DNA from: Membranipora membranacea
Lineage: Eukaryota > Bryozoa > Gymnolaemata > Cheilostomatida > Membraniporidae
Direction of reading: 5' to 3'
Length of the DNA stretch: 64,000 nucleotides
Assembly (NCBI GenBank): GCA_914767715.1
Contig: OU612068.1
Location: forward strand, 7,812,001-7,876,000
The translations under genes and the position numbers were made by a program. The first letter of the stretch is position 1. Each line of letters starts with the position of its first letter. This document shows, one piece after another, positions 50,727 to 59,449 of this stretch. Under the pieces are notes generated by a model that worked only from the letters and a program-made list of their open reading frames with translations, was not told the origin of the DNA and made no database searches.

Positions 50727-51785
50727 ATGTCTCAAAAGCTTACACAATTGTACTATAAACCTTCCCTCCCATCATCTCTTGGAGGGCAACAACACCTTCA
50801 TGACAAAGCAGCTGATATTCCACAGCAGATGATAAAGGAGTGGTTGTCAACACAAGATGCATATACTTTGCATAAAACAGCACGCAAAAATTTTTTGAGA
50901 CGACCAACAATTGTGAGTGGGGCAAACGTTCAATACCAAGCTGACTTGGTAGATATGCGCAAATATTCACCTCACAACTCCGGTTATAATTATATCCTCA
51001 CATTGATTGATGTGTTTACGAAGTTTGGTTGGTGTGTTCCTCTTAAAACGAAACAAGGGAAAGAAATAAGTGCAGAATTGGGAAAGATTTTATCCACTTC
51101 ACCATGCAAGGATTTGCAGACTGATAAAGGAAAAGAGTTTTACAACTCATCGGTCAAAACTCTGCTGAAAAAGCTTCAAATAAGGCACTTTTCTACCGAA
51201 AATGATGATATTAAAGCGTCAATTGTGGAGCGTTTCAATCGTACTATTCAATCTAAGCTCCATCGTTGGTTTACATATACTAACACATATGGATGGACCC
51301 AAGTGATAGATGATATAACGAAAGGGTATAATGCCACCAAACACTCTGCGACCAAGGTTCCTCCCAAAGATGCAGCAAAAGCCAACCAAGAAGATATATG
51401 GCTCAACCTTCACTTCCGAGAGAGTCTCCAGAAACACAAAAAGAATGACATTAACATAAATGACCCAGTGAGAATAAGCAAGTATAAGCATGTTTTTGCA
51501 AAAGGATATGACCAAAACTGGTCAAGTGAGGTATTTTTTGTTGACAAAATCGAAAAGACATTTCCAATAACATACAGGTTGCGAGATCAAAAAGAAGAAA
51601 AGATTCATGGAACATATTATGCAAACGAATTACAGAAGGTCTCTTTGCCAAAGACATTCATTATCGAGGATATTATACAAGAAAGAGGAAATAAGCGTAA
51701 TAAGGAATACTTTGTGACATATAGAGGCTACCCTAGCAAATTTAATGAATGGATTAGTGCTGAACAATTAATAAAATTGCGATAA
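50727..51785 (+). CDS. Retroviral-type integrase with C-terminal chromodomain
   Basis: The protein has 352 residues from the ATG at 50727, chosen because it lies 9 nt after the preceding stop. An upstream in-frame ATG at 50625 would overlap the previous gene by 94 nt. The RNase-H-fold core carries the catalytic acids Asp73 (QADLVDM), Asp133 (LQTDKGKEF) and Glu168 (SIVERFNRT), with about 35 residues between the last two. A C-terminal chromodomain (about 312-352: IIEDIIQER, YFVTYRGYPSKFNEWI) keeps the aromatic residues that usually read methyl-lysine on histones. In Polintons this enzyme joins the element's ends to target DNA, making 6-bp duplications; the chromodomain probably steers insertion to certain chromatin. 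Confidence 0.95.
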   Translation: MSQKLTQLYYKPSLPSSLGGQQHLHDKAADIPQQMIKEWLSTQDAYTLHKTARKNFLRRPTIVSGANVQYQADLVDMRKYSPHNSGYNYILTLIDVFTKFGWCVPLKTKQGKEISAELGKILSTSPCKDLQTDKGKEFYNSSVKTLLKKLQIRHFSTENDDIKASIVERFNRTIQSKLHRWFTYTNTYGWTQVIDDITKGYNATKHSATKVPPKDAAKANQEDIWLNLHFRESLQKHKKNDININDPVRISKYKHVFAKGYDQNWSSEVFFVDKIEKTFPITYRLRDQKEEKIHGTYYANELQKVSLPKTFIIEDIIQERGNKRNKEYFVTYRGYPSKFNEWISAEQLIKLR

Positions 51786-51832
51786 ATAATTTTGTCTCCT
51801 CACTTACTGTCTCTACGCACTCCAGGGCAGTC

Positions 51833-52588
51833 ATGAGCAATTCATTTTATGTAGTTCTGCCATCAAATGCATCTTTAAAATTTTTTCCAGATAATAAACT
51901 TCATTCATATAAGACTAAAATCCCAAAACTTCCAATTCATGATGGTGCCTGGGAGGTGGGAATGACAGAAATTCAGTTTCCTGCCAGATGGCCAAATGTC
52001 ATGAATGCAAAGGTTTGGATTAAATTCTCCAACGGAACAATGACTGAGTTCAGTTTGCACGATGGGTTTTACCCCTCTGTTGAAAAGCTGGTCTCCGAAA
52101 TAACAAAGGTCATCAGCAATGCTGGGTGCACGGGTAATTTAAGTATATACTATGACGAGCTTCGTGATAGAACAGCTATAACAGTGAAGGGTAATGAAGT
52201 AGCCGGTGTGACTTTCACAGAAAACCTAATACAGATCATGGGTTTTAACAAAAACCATGGCGAGTTATTTCTAAATGGAGTTCATTGGTCAGGCGCAGCT
52301 AGCGATATCAATGATGGTTTGGTTGGGCTATTTGTGTACACAGATATTGTTCAGCGTAGATTGGTTGGAGACGTAATGGTGCCATTGCTCAGAGTTGTAC
52401 CGGCTGAGCCATCTCGCCAAAGCTCAACATTTAAGTGGGTTACTTTTCAAGACGTGCAATATGTTCCAGTTGCCTCCACACATACAGACACTGTGGAGGT
52501 GAATATAAGGCGAGACGATGGAGGAATATGTGCATTTGAGAAAGGAAAGACAAACGTGACGCTACATTTCCGGAAAGTCAAACCATGA
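51833..52588 (+). CDS. Minor capsid (penton-type, single jelly-roll) protein
   Basis: The protein has 251 residues. The N-terminus (SFYVVLPSNASLKFFPDNKL, then YKTKIPKLP and WEVGMTEIQFP) is typical of Polinton minor capsid proteins. The remainder is beta-rich, with GFYPSVEKLVSEI and a C-terminal strand series (VEVNIRRDDG, NVTLHFRKVKP). The family is inferred to fill the fivefold vertices of the particle. Its stop codon overlaps the next start (ATGA at 52585-52588), indicating coupled expression with the following gene. Confidence 0.85.
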   Translation: MSNSFYVVLPSNASLKFFPDNKLHSYKTKIPKLPIHDGAWEVGMTEIQFPARWPNVMNAKVWIKFSNGTMTEFSLHDGFYPSVEKLVSEITKVISNAGCTGNLSIYYDELRDRTAITVKGNEVAGVTFTENLIQIMGFNKNHGELFLNGVHWSGAASDINDGLVGLFVYTDIVQRRLVGDVMVPLLRVVPAEPSRQSSTFKWVTFQDVQYVPVASTHTDTVEVNIRRDDGGICAFEKGKTNVTLHFRKVKP

Positions 52589-53013
52589 GTAGATCATATA
52601 GCTTTGATTCCCCGTCAAACATATTACATAAACATTACAAAGGAAATGCGTACCAACAAGGTGGCTTTATACCTGTATTTCGCGGTGCAACAAGACAGCG
52701 TGGCTATGGGTTAGGAGGTGTCTTCACGCGTATTTTTAGAAGTTTTGCGCCAACTCTCAAAACTGTAGCAAAGTCAGCTGGCAAGCAACTACTAAAGACA
52801 GGTGCTAACTTTGCTTCTGATTTGATTGATGGACAGAAACTTTCCACTGCTGCAGTCAAAAATTTGACCTTAGGTGGGAAGAAACTTATTAGAACTCTAA
52901 CCTCAGACATAACTGGAGGCAAAAGGGGAGGAGTCAAGAGGAAACTGGCTGTGGGAGGTTTGAAGGGCAATAAAAAGCGACGGCTACAGAAGAAGCGCGA
53001 CATTTTCTCATAG
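52585..53013 (+). CDS. Small basic virion-type protein (adenovirus pVI/pX-like in character)
   Basis: The protein has 142 residues. A Gly-rich start (GYGLGGVFTRIFRSFAPTL) forms an amphipathic segment, followed by a helical Lys/Ala-rich stretch (KSAGKQLLKTGANFASDLID) and a strongly basic Gly/Lys/Arg tail (KRGGVKRKLAVGG...KKRRLQKKR). Similar proteins sit beside the capsid genes of adenoviruses and Polinton-like viruses and act in genome condensation or membrane penetration. Here the assignment rests on composition and position only. It overlaps the minor capsid stop by 4 nt and ends 5 nt before the major capsid ATG. Confidence 0.65.
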   Translation: MSRSYSFDSPSNILHKHYKGNAYQQGGFIPVFRGATRQRGYGLGGVFTRIFRSFAPTLKTVAKSAGKQLLKTGANFASDLIDGQKLSTAAVKNLTLGGKKLIRTLTSDITGGKRGGVKRKLAVGGLKGNKKRRLQKKRDIFS

Positions 53014-53018
53014 GCAAA

Positions 53019-54368
53019 ATGACAACAACAGGTGAATATCAAAAACTTGACAAACATGCTGTGGAAATTGCTATGGATGAATTACAGATCTTTGACAACA
53101 TTCACGTCAACACAAATCTTAAGGAATCTGAGATCCATGAGATAACACCAGAGACGCATCCTCAAGGCTTAGAACCAGTGACATTCGAAATAACCGGATC
53201 CAATACTCACTACTATGATCTTGCAAACTCATTACTTCATCTTCAGATCATGATTCAGAATTCAGATGGAACTAAATTGGATACTGATGGAACGAAAGTT
53301 GTTGTAACTCCATCACAGCAGATTTTTCATAGCTTGATTTCTAAGTTCTCAGTACTGCTTAATCACAAACAAGTTGAAGATAATGTACATTATGCACACA
53401 AAGCATTTCTTACCAACATTTTGAATCATGATGACGGAGCTAAGCACACTCATTTGCGAACAGTTGGATGGATATCAGACGACATGATTGAGGAGCATTC
53501 TGAGCAATTAACTGGTACTCAAGACGCAAAAATGAAAGCAAGGGCTGCAAAGCTAGCGGGAAGTCCAGTACTAGACCTCATTGGAAGATTGAACTCCCCG
53601 ATTTTCATGCAAAAAAAGTATATGTTGCCAGGGGTTTCAATGAGGTTTGAATTGCAATTTAACAGCCCACAATTTGTCCTACAACATATTAAAGGTGTTA
53701 CGGATCCGCATGATTACAAAATTGAGATTGTTAAGGCATCAATGCTGATGAGAAGATTAGAAGTGCATCCGTCTGTCAGCATCTCACATATTGAGACTCT
53801 GCGTAAAACACCAGCCAAGTATGTAATGAATGGGTCGGATGTCAAGTTCTTTACGATCTCACCAGGAAGAGGAAGTGAAACAATTACGGTATTATCAAAC
53901 CAACAGGAGCCCAAACTGATCATTTTTGGTATGGTAAAGCACTCTGCCAAGAATGGGTCCTACAACCACTCCCCATTTAAGTTTGAACCATTTCACCTAT
54001 CATCCATCAATGTTATGGTTAACAACAACTATGCGCTGAAGAAACCACTAGTAGTTGACTTTGAAAAGAATATCTATATGAGAGCTTATCATAATCTTCA
54101 AACAGTGTGTGAGAAAACCTTCACAGAGCAAGGTAACGGGATAACACCAGAACATTTTAAGAGCAGCCTTTGTCTCTATGCTTTTGATTTGACAAGCGAT
54201 TGGTGTCATGGTGAAGGGACCCATCTGCAGCGCATAAGTGACACAAAAGTAGAACTTACTTTCTCCCAACCACTGAATGAGACTGTCAATTTGATGGTTT
54301 ACTATGAGTATGACGAATTACTGAATATTGATGAATTGAGGAATGCAAGTTTGGCATCGGTATCATGA
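53019..54368 (+). CDS. Major capsid protein (double jelly-roll)
   Basis: The protein has 449 residues. Hallmarks of Polinton major capsid proteins are present: an N-terminal strand region (LEPVTFEITGS, YYDLANSLLHLQIMI), a central LDLIGRLNSPIFMQKKYMLPGV block, and FELQFNSPQFVL followed by the second jelly-roll and a C-terminal YYEYDELLNID. The family trimerises into hexon-like capsomers of an icosahedral shell. There is no internal stop or frameshift. The stop codon overlaps the protease start (ATGA at 54365-54368). Confidence 0.88.
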   Translation: MTTTGEYQKLDKHAVEIAMDELQIFDNIHVNTNLKESEIHEITPETHPQGLEPVTFEITGSNTHYYDLANSLLHLQIMIQNSDGTKLDTDGTKVVVTPSQQIFHSLISKFSVLLNHKQVEDNVHYAHKAFLTNILNHDDGAKHTHLRTVGWISDDMIEEHSEQLTGTQDAKMKARAAKLAGSPVLDLIGRLNSPIFMQKKYMLPGVSMRFELQFNSPQFVLQHIKGVTDPHDYKIEIVKASMLMRRLEVHPSVSISHIETLRKTPAKYVMNGSDVKFFTISPGRGSETITVLSNQQEPKLIIFGMVKHSAKNGSYNHSPFKFEPFHLSSINVMVNNNYALKKPLVVDFEKNIYMRAYHNLQTVCEKTFTEQGNGITPEHFKSSLCLYAFDLTSDWCHGEGTHLQRISDTKVELTFSQPLNETVNLMVYYEYDELLNIDELRNASLASVS

Positions 54369-54880
54369 ACTCACAACAGCTAAGGAATATTTTGAACAGT
54401 GATGAGCACACATCAAGGCTGAACCCGAGTGTTAAATCATTGGATGAATTTGTGAACACCGAGATATTTATTCCATCAATGAATATTGTCAACTTTGACC
54501 AATCTCATCAGCCAGGAAGCCATTGGATCGCGGTGAATATAACAGACTCCGGAAGCATAGAGTACTTTGACTCATATGGAGACACTGTCCAAAATATTTT
54601 GATTGATACCAAACTAAAACAAATGGGAAGAATAAAGCGTAGTAAACATGTATTGCAAGGGATTTCTACAGTTTGTGGACAATATTGTCTTATTTTTCTG
54701 TTGATGCGAGCAAGAAACTACTCATACAAAAATATTTTATCTAAATTGAGACAAGTTGACTCATCAAGGAAGAGGGACTTTATTGTTAGCCAAGTGATCA
54801 ATGACCTTTATTTTGGAAATATTTTAAAAAAAAAGGTAGAAGTTTTTGATAAAAATATGCTATATAATGAAAATCAATAA
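54365..54880 (+). CDS. Adenain-type (Ulp1-like) cysteine protease
   Basis: The protein has 171 residues. The catalytic set is in the adenovirus-protease order: His53 (GSHWIAV), Asp69 (EYFDSYG), Gln98 (LQG) and Cys104 (STVCGQYC). In related viruses this enzyme trims capsid precursor proteins during particle maturation, which fits its place directly after the major capsid gene. The stop codon (TAA 54878-54880) lies within an AATAAA (54876-54881) that probably serves as polyadenylation signal for the plus-strand cluster. Confidence 0.92.
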   Translation: MNSQQLRNILNSDEHTSRLNPSVKSLDEFVNTEIFIPSMNIVNFDQSHQPGSHWIAVNITDSGSIEYFDSYGDTVQNILIDTKLKQMGRIKRSKHVLQGISTVCGQYCLIFLLMRARNYSYKNILSKLRQVDSSRKRDFIVSQVINDLYFGNILKKKVEVFDKNMLYNENQ

Positions 54881-54881
54881 A
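54876..54881 (+). terminator. Candidate polyadenylation signal of the Polinton plus-strand cluster
   Basis: AATAAA overlaps the protease stop codon; a second AATAAA lies at about 54960. The 261-base gap to the convergent polymerase gene holds no other feature. Confidence 0.5.
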
Positions 54882-55141
54882 TATTTTAACAGAGCACAGA
54901 TTTATACAGTAAACATCCATGTGGAATACAAATGCAAATGAATATACATGGGAAGTTTAATAAACCACAAGAGTAAGCATTTCTCATCACGATAAAAGGA
55001 GGTGAGACATTAGAAAAATATCATAGAAGCATAGACACCATAAGTGGAAGCATGTACATGTTATCATTTAAAGAAATTCAAGGGTGAGTTCAGAAATCAG
55101 TGTTCATGCATAGTATTTAGCGCAATATTTTTCATAATACA

Positions 55142-58100
55142 CTATAAATTAATAGGTGAAGTAGACACACCATCATCACAAACTAACCGTTTCGCGTAGA
55201 AAAAAGAAAGTCCAGACCTTAATTGGGTATATGTGACCATTGAGTTTTTCTTTCTCATGATCCCTTTATTTGTACCAAAAACAGGTTTTTTGGTGGTAAG
55301 TGTGCCAAGAAAGTGTGCTTTGTTGAAAGAATTCAAATTACGCATTATTCCTTTAGTGCTAGTTTTACTGGTTGATGCATTGAAAGTGTGATAGGTTTTG
55401 GCGTTTAGTGCAATGATCCCAGTGCCTGAAAACTCCTCTTTAAACAAACCAGGTGTTCGCTTATGATATACATGTACAGTCTTACAGCAAGGTTGCATGG
55501 TCCATGGAAGACCTTGAACTTTAGTCTCAACGAAGGATTTTTTATGCTCCGCACAGAATTCAGGGATAAACCATTCACCAAATTCTTCAAAATACTGTTG
55601 TCTTAAGTTCATGGGAACCAAAGATTCCAAATCCCCACATGTAGCAAAATAGGCCGAATCGGTATCCATGCACACATACTCAAAAGAAGAATCGTGAAAG
55701 AATTTTTGCATGAAATCATAATAGAACTGCAGCATGCGTAACTTGGCAATTTGCAGAATAGAGAAGCCAATTATTATGGGAGTATCAAGTTTTATTTTCT
55801 TTTTACTCAACTCGATCTCAAATACATCGTCATCCAACTCCTCTATAGACATAAAATTTTTGTTGTTGACATATGAGTTAGCTGTTTTGAGGTCAGTTGT
55901 ATATTTGATATCGGTAAACCGTTCCTTATTAATTATAGTGGCCCCAAAAATAACGTTACCCTGTAACTTAGCGGTGTCAGATCTGACCTTGGTTGAGGGG
56001 TCACCATCACCTTGTCTTCTTTCATCACAGATTGCTTCTCCAAACTCACGGAAACACCGATGTTTTTTGAATTGAACTATTTGGTAAATTTTCGAGATCT
56101 TTAGTCCATGGTCAATGTACCATTTCAGCAGAGATGTTAATACCAGAATTTTTTTACCAAACATACTACCAATGAGGGATCGCTGTGGAGTTCGATACAG
56201 ATTGTTCTCAATCGCAAAGTTCTTCATCAGAGGGGAGAGATCTTCCCGACTGATGCTAACATTTTTGAAAATTGGTGGCATTTCCTGAAACTTAGATTGT
56301 AAATCAGTTGGCACATGTACATCACATTCTACAAGACCAAAAAAGCTCTCTGATTCTATTGCTGAAATAATTTCACTCTCAGTCATCGATTTCTTTTCAC
56401 TCATATCTCTAAAAGAAAGTTTTTTCACAAATCTAGAGACCATCCTAGATGATTTTTTTTGTTCTAACCACTTGCACTCAAAAATAGAGACAACTTTGAA
56501 ACCTAGCTTTTGTAAATATCCCTCCTTTTCTACTGTGTCCTGATACAATTGTTGATAAGGGACACCATTAATGGGATTTGTTCCCTGATTGTTCGTGTTT
56601 GGGCATTGTGGGATTGGGCATCCGTGAAAAATACAGCCGTGAAACTGGTATACGGTGTTATTTTCTTTGCAAAATCCATCAACTGGTAAGGCATGCTGAC
56701 CCAAATAAATTTCACCTTGGTTATATTTGTGTCTGATATGTGTCTTTGTCAAGTGAGCATTGAACTCAAGCCACTCATTGGCTAAACGCCCTCGAACATC
56801 CACAAAGCATGGATAGAAATTTTCGTCACATCGTCGTCTGATCATACAGCCGGTTGGTAAAGGCTGCATCGCTGCATATAGATATAAACTATTGGCATCA
56901 TAGCCTTTTATCTGTTTACAAATTTTTGCCTGCTGACCATATTTATTTGACTTAAGATAGGTTTTATCACACTCATGGTACCTATGAAACACAAGTGCTG
57001 GCCCTCCAACAATGTTATCTCTGATTGTCTTATGTAAGTCTGAATTTTTTTGAGATATGAGTGGAATAGAAAATTCATTTGTCAATGACTCCTTGAAAAG
57101 CCATTTTGTAGCAAGTGATGGGACACTGACAGCATCTTTGAGCATGTCTAAACCTTTTGAGATGTACACAGAGGACTGTTTCTCAAGAGCCTCAAGAAAT
57201 GGGTCCACATCCAAATTGTTGTACCATATCAGGAAATCACGCATGGTTTCCATATTGTGATCACGCCATATCTTTTTGCAGTAGTCGTATTCATCATGCG
57301 TAATATTGGACTGTCTAAGGGATGAATAAAATGCAGAGTGAGGGGGTAACGTAGTCGCATCAAGCATGTCCAAAGAAGTGATGTATTCATACGGGAAGTA
57401 GCCTTTTTGCACAGAACAATTGTAAGCTTTTAGGAAGGACTCATAAGAAAATCCTGGCGCGATATAATTAGTGGCATCTACAAATTTTAATTTTTTGGTT
57501 TTAATACATTTCATACAATTGTTTCTTTTTATTGCAAATTTTATTTGATCTGTTTGACATAGGTGACGGATCAAAGGCGCACGGATGACATTTAAGTCAT
57601 ACTTTTGACCGTTAAAAGAGACCACTGGCAGTTCCGCTAAGTGGTCTTTGAGCTTTTCGATAAGACTACCAATACTATTGGATTGATATTTTGCGGGATG
57701 GGACCAATGTTTCTGTGAGTATTCTAATTCGGTTTGCATGCGCATGCTATCTAAGCTCTCAAGTTTTTCCAGCAGGGGGGAAACTTTTTCTAGACACAGA
57801 GAGTATGCAATATCACTGAGATGAGACAAGTAAATGACAAATTTTTTAACAAGCGTGTCAGTGTCTCCATCACTTACTAAACAAAATGGATCAAGGTACC
57901 CAGGGATGTTGGAACACACACTGATGCTCATGAGCTTGTGGTCATTGTTAAAAGTCAGCTTGGGTGTGTTTTCTAAAGTGGACTTGGGTAAGTAGCACTC
58001 GATATCAAATGTCACACGATAGGGATAAAACCGTAATTCATTAGGAATGGTAAGTCCTGTCCTATTCTCTATCTCGTCAAAGATATTACCCGGTGGGTGA

Positions 58101-59359
58101 AATACATCTTTATCAAATCTGTAGCGTGATTGCTGCTTAGCACAAATTTTCCTATGTCGCAGAAGGTTATTTTTTCTAGGGAAGCTCAACTTGCATGTTT
58201 TGCAAGTAAAACACTTAGAAAAAGTTGACATATCTTGTATGTAACAGAAGTGTTTGCCAACCATACACAAGTTTAGCTCTACTTTGGACTTACTGAATGA
58301 TTGAAACAACAGTGTGCAGTTTCCATCACTTGACAAACTGTATACTGATATCTTGAGGTCAAAAATCTTTTCGATAGATGTCAAATCATCTAAAGTCACC
58401 CCTTGGAACTCAGAGGCTGAAGGTAGAGATCCACCAATGTATTCAACAAATCTATGGAGCAAGTCATGTATTTTTGCCAAACTGCTTTTTGGAAATAAAC
58501 AGTCACATCGCTTTTTACAAGTGCAATTTTGTTTCAAGTAGAGAGCACGGAAGAAACAAAGATTATCAGAGATGGGTTTGTTGTTTACTCCCCTCTTTAG
58601 AGTTTTGACACATTTCAGTTTTTTGATATGTGATGGAATGTTACCGGGTGATCCAATCTTGGGAAACGGAAGTTTACTCAGGTAAAATGATATATTTGTC
58701 ACATGAAGGACACCCCATGAACTGTTGGGTCGATTGGCTTTTGCCTTTTCACATAAGTCCACACTTTCTAGAAGCTCTGCAACATCTTGCATGTCTGTTA
58801 ATGATTTAATAGTCATGGGCTTATCGAAAATCATCGTGTTGTTTGCAGAACTATGGTAGTATCTTAATTCGTCGGTATTGGAGTTTTTGAGCACATAACC
58901 TAAGCAGCATTGAAGCTTGACTTGTTTGGATAATTTTGTAAGCCAAAGGTTGCATAGAGCATCATATATTGTCACAGATTGATTTATCAGTCGGAAATTG
59001 AATATGTCAACAATTTTCCTACAACGAAAGTACGTTTTGATGGCTTCCCAATTTGACTTAAGGATGTCTTTAAGAGGAGATGCATGTGCAAAGGTTTCTA
59101 CCTGGGTGGATTCATTTGTGTCATTGTGATTGATTGCACCGCCAATCTGTTGGGAGGCACCATCTGATCTTGACACAGTAGAATTGATTGCTTTCGAGCA
59201 CTTCTGCTTGTGTAAGTTCAGTTGGTGGCGCCTGGTAAAGTTCCTGCCACAGCTATCGCATTTAAAACCGATAAAGTTTTTGTCGTGTTTGGTCTTAAAA
59301 TGCCTATTGAGATTGGATTTGGTTGAGAACTCAACTAAACACACTTTGCACATGTACAT
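55142..59359 (-). CDS. Protein-primed family B DNA polymerase with zinc fingers and an OTU-like segment
   Basis: The protein has 1405 residues from the ATG at 59357-59359; the frame stays open 24 nt further up but without an ATG. Two zinc fingers open the protein (C4-C7-H20-H25 and C34-C37-H50-C54), and a third lies at 386-408. Between them, DNLCFFRAL (Cys268) and GKHFCYIQD (His370) have the look of an OTU-type cysteine-protease core. The 3'-5' exonuclease follows: ExoI FDIEC (Asp452, Glu454) and ExoII SFNGQKYD (Asn583). Polymerase motifs are A YDANSLY (Asp821), B KLQGNVIFG (Lys1131) and C MDTDS (Asp1232, Asp1234). Polinton polymerases are thought to copy the element from its ends using a protein primer. 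All catalytic acids are kept. Confidence 0.95.
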   Translation of the reverse strand: MYMCKVCLVEFSTKSNLNRHFKTKHDKNFIGFKCDSCGRNFTRRHQLNLHKQKCSKAINSTVSRSDGASQQIGGAINHNDTNESTQVETFAHASPLKDILKSNWEAIKTYFRCRKIVDIFNFRLINQSVTIYDALCNLWLTKLSKQVKLQCCLGYVLKNSNTDELRYYHSSANNTMIFDKPMTIKSLTDMQDVAELLESVDLCEKAKANRPNSSWGVLHVTNISFYLSKLPFPKIGSPGNIPSHIKKLKCVKTLKRGVNNKPISDNLCFFRALYLKQNCTCKKRCDCLFPKSSLAKIHDLLHRFVEYIGGSLPSASEFQGVTLDDLTSIEKIFDLKISVYSLSSDGNCTLLFQSFSKSKVELNLCMVGKHFCYIQDMSTFSKCFTCKTCKLSFPRKNNLLRHRKICAKQQSRYRFDKDVFHPPGNIFDEIENRTGLTIPNELRFYPYRVTFDIECYLPKSTLENTPKLTFNNDHKLMSISVCSNIPGYLDPFCLVSDGDTDTLVKKFVIYLSHLSDIAYSLCLEKVSPLLEKLESLDSMRMQTELEYSQKHWSHPAKYQSNSIGSLIEKLKDHLAELPVVSFNGQKYDLNVIRAPLIRHLCQTDQIKFAIKRNNCMKCIKTKKLKFVDATNYIAPGFSYESFLKAYNCSVQKGYFPYEYITSLDMLDATTLPPHSAFYSSLRQSNITHDEYDYCKKIWRDHNMETMRDFLIWYNNLDVDPFLEALEKQSSVYISKGLDMLKDAVSVPSLATKWLFKESLTNEFSIPLISQKNSDLHKTIRDNIVGGPALVFHRYHECDKTYLKSNKYGQQAKICKQIKGYDANSLYLYAAMQPLPTGCMIRRRCDENFYPCFVDVRGRLANEWLEFNAHLTKTHIRHKYNQGEIYLGQHALPVDGFCKENNTVYQFHGCIFHGCPIPQCPNTNNQGTNPINGVPYQQLYQDTVEKEGYLQKLGFKVVSIFECKWLEQKKSSRMVSRFVKKLSFRDMSEKKSMTESEIISAIESESFFGLVECDVHVPTDLQSKFQEMPPIFKNVSISREDLSPLMKNFAIENNLYRTPQRSLIGSMFGKKILVLTSLLKWYIDHGLKISKIYQIVQFKKHRCFREFGEAICDERRQGDGDPSTKVRSDTAKLQGNVIFGATIINKERFTDIKYTTDLKTANSYVNNKNFMSIEELDDDVFEIELSKKKIKLDTPIIIGFSILQIAKLRMLQFYYDFMQKFFHDSSFEYVCMDTDSAYFATCGDLESLVPMNLRQQYFEEFGEWFIPEFCAEHKKSFVETKVQGLPWTMQPCCKTVHVYHKRTPGLFKEEFSGTGIIALNAKTYHTFNASTSKTSTKGIMRNLNSFNKAHFLGTLTTKKPVFGTNKGIMRKKNSMVTYTQLRSGLSFFYAKRLVCDDGVSTSPINL

Positions 59360-59449
59360 TGATAAAGTGTTATTGCTTTCCAAACAGATTAAATGAGTGT
59401 AGTAGTAGGAAGAAAAACAAGTTGAAAATATAACTAATAACTAATATAA

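Noticed and set aside
52704-53057. 117-codon minus-strand open frame in the capsid cluster
   Set aside because: It lies opposite the basic virion-type gene, and its composition is simply the complement of that Lys/Gly-rich coding sequence.
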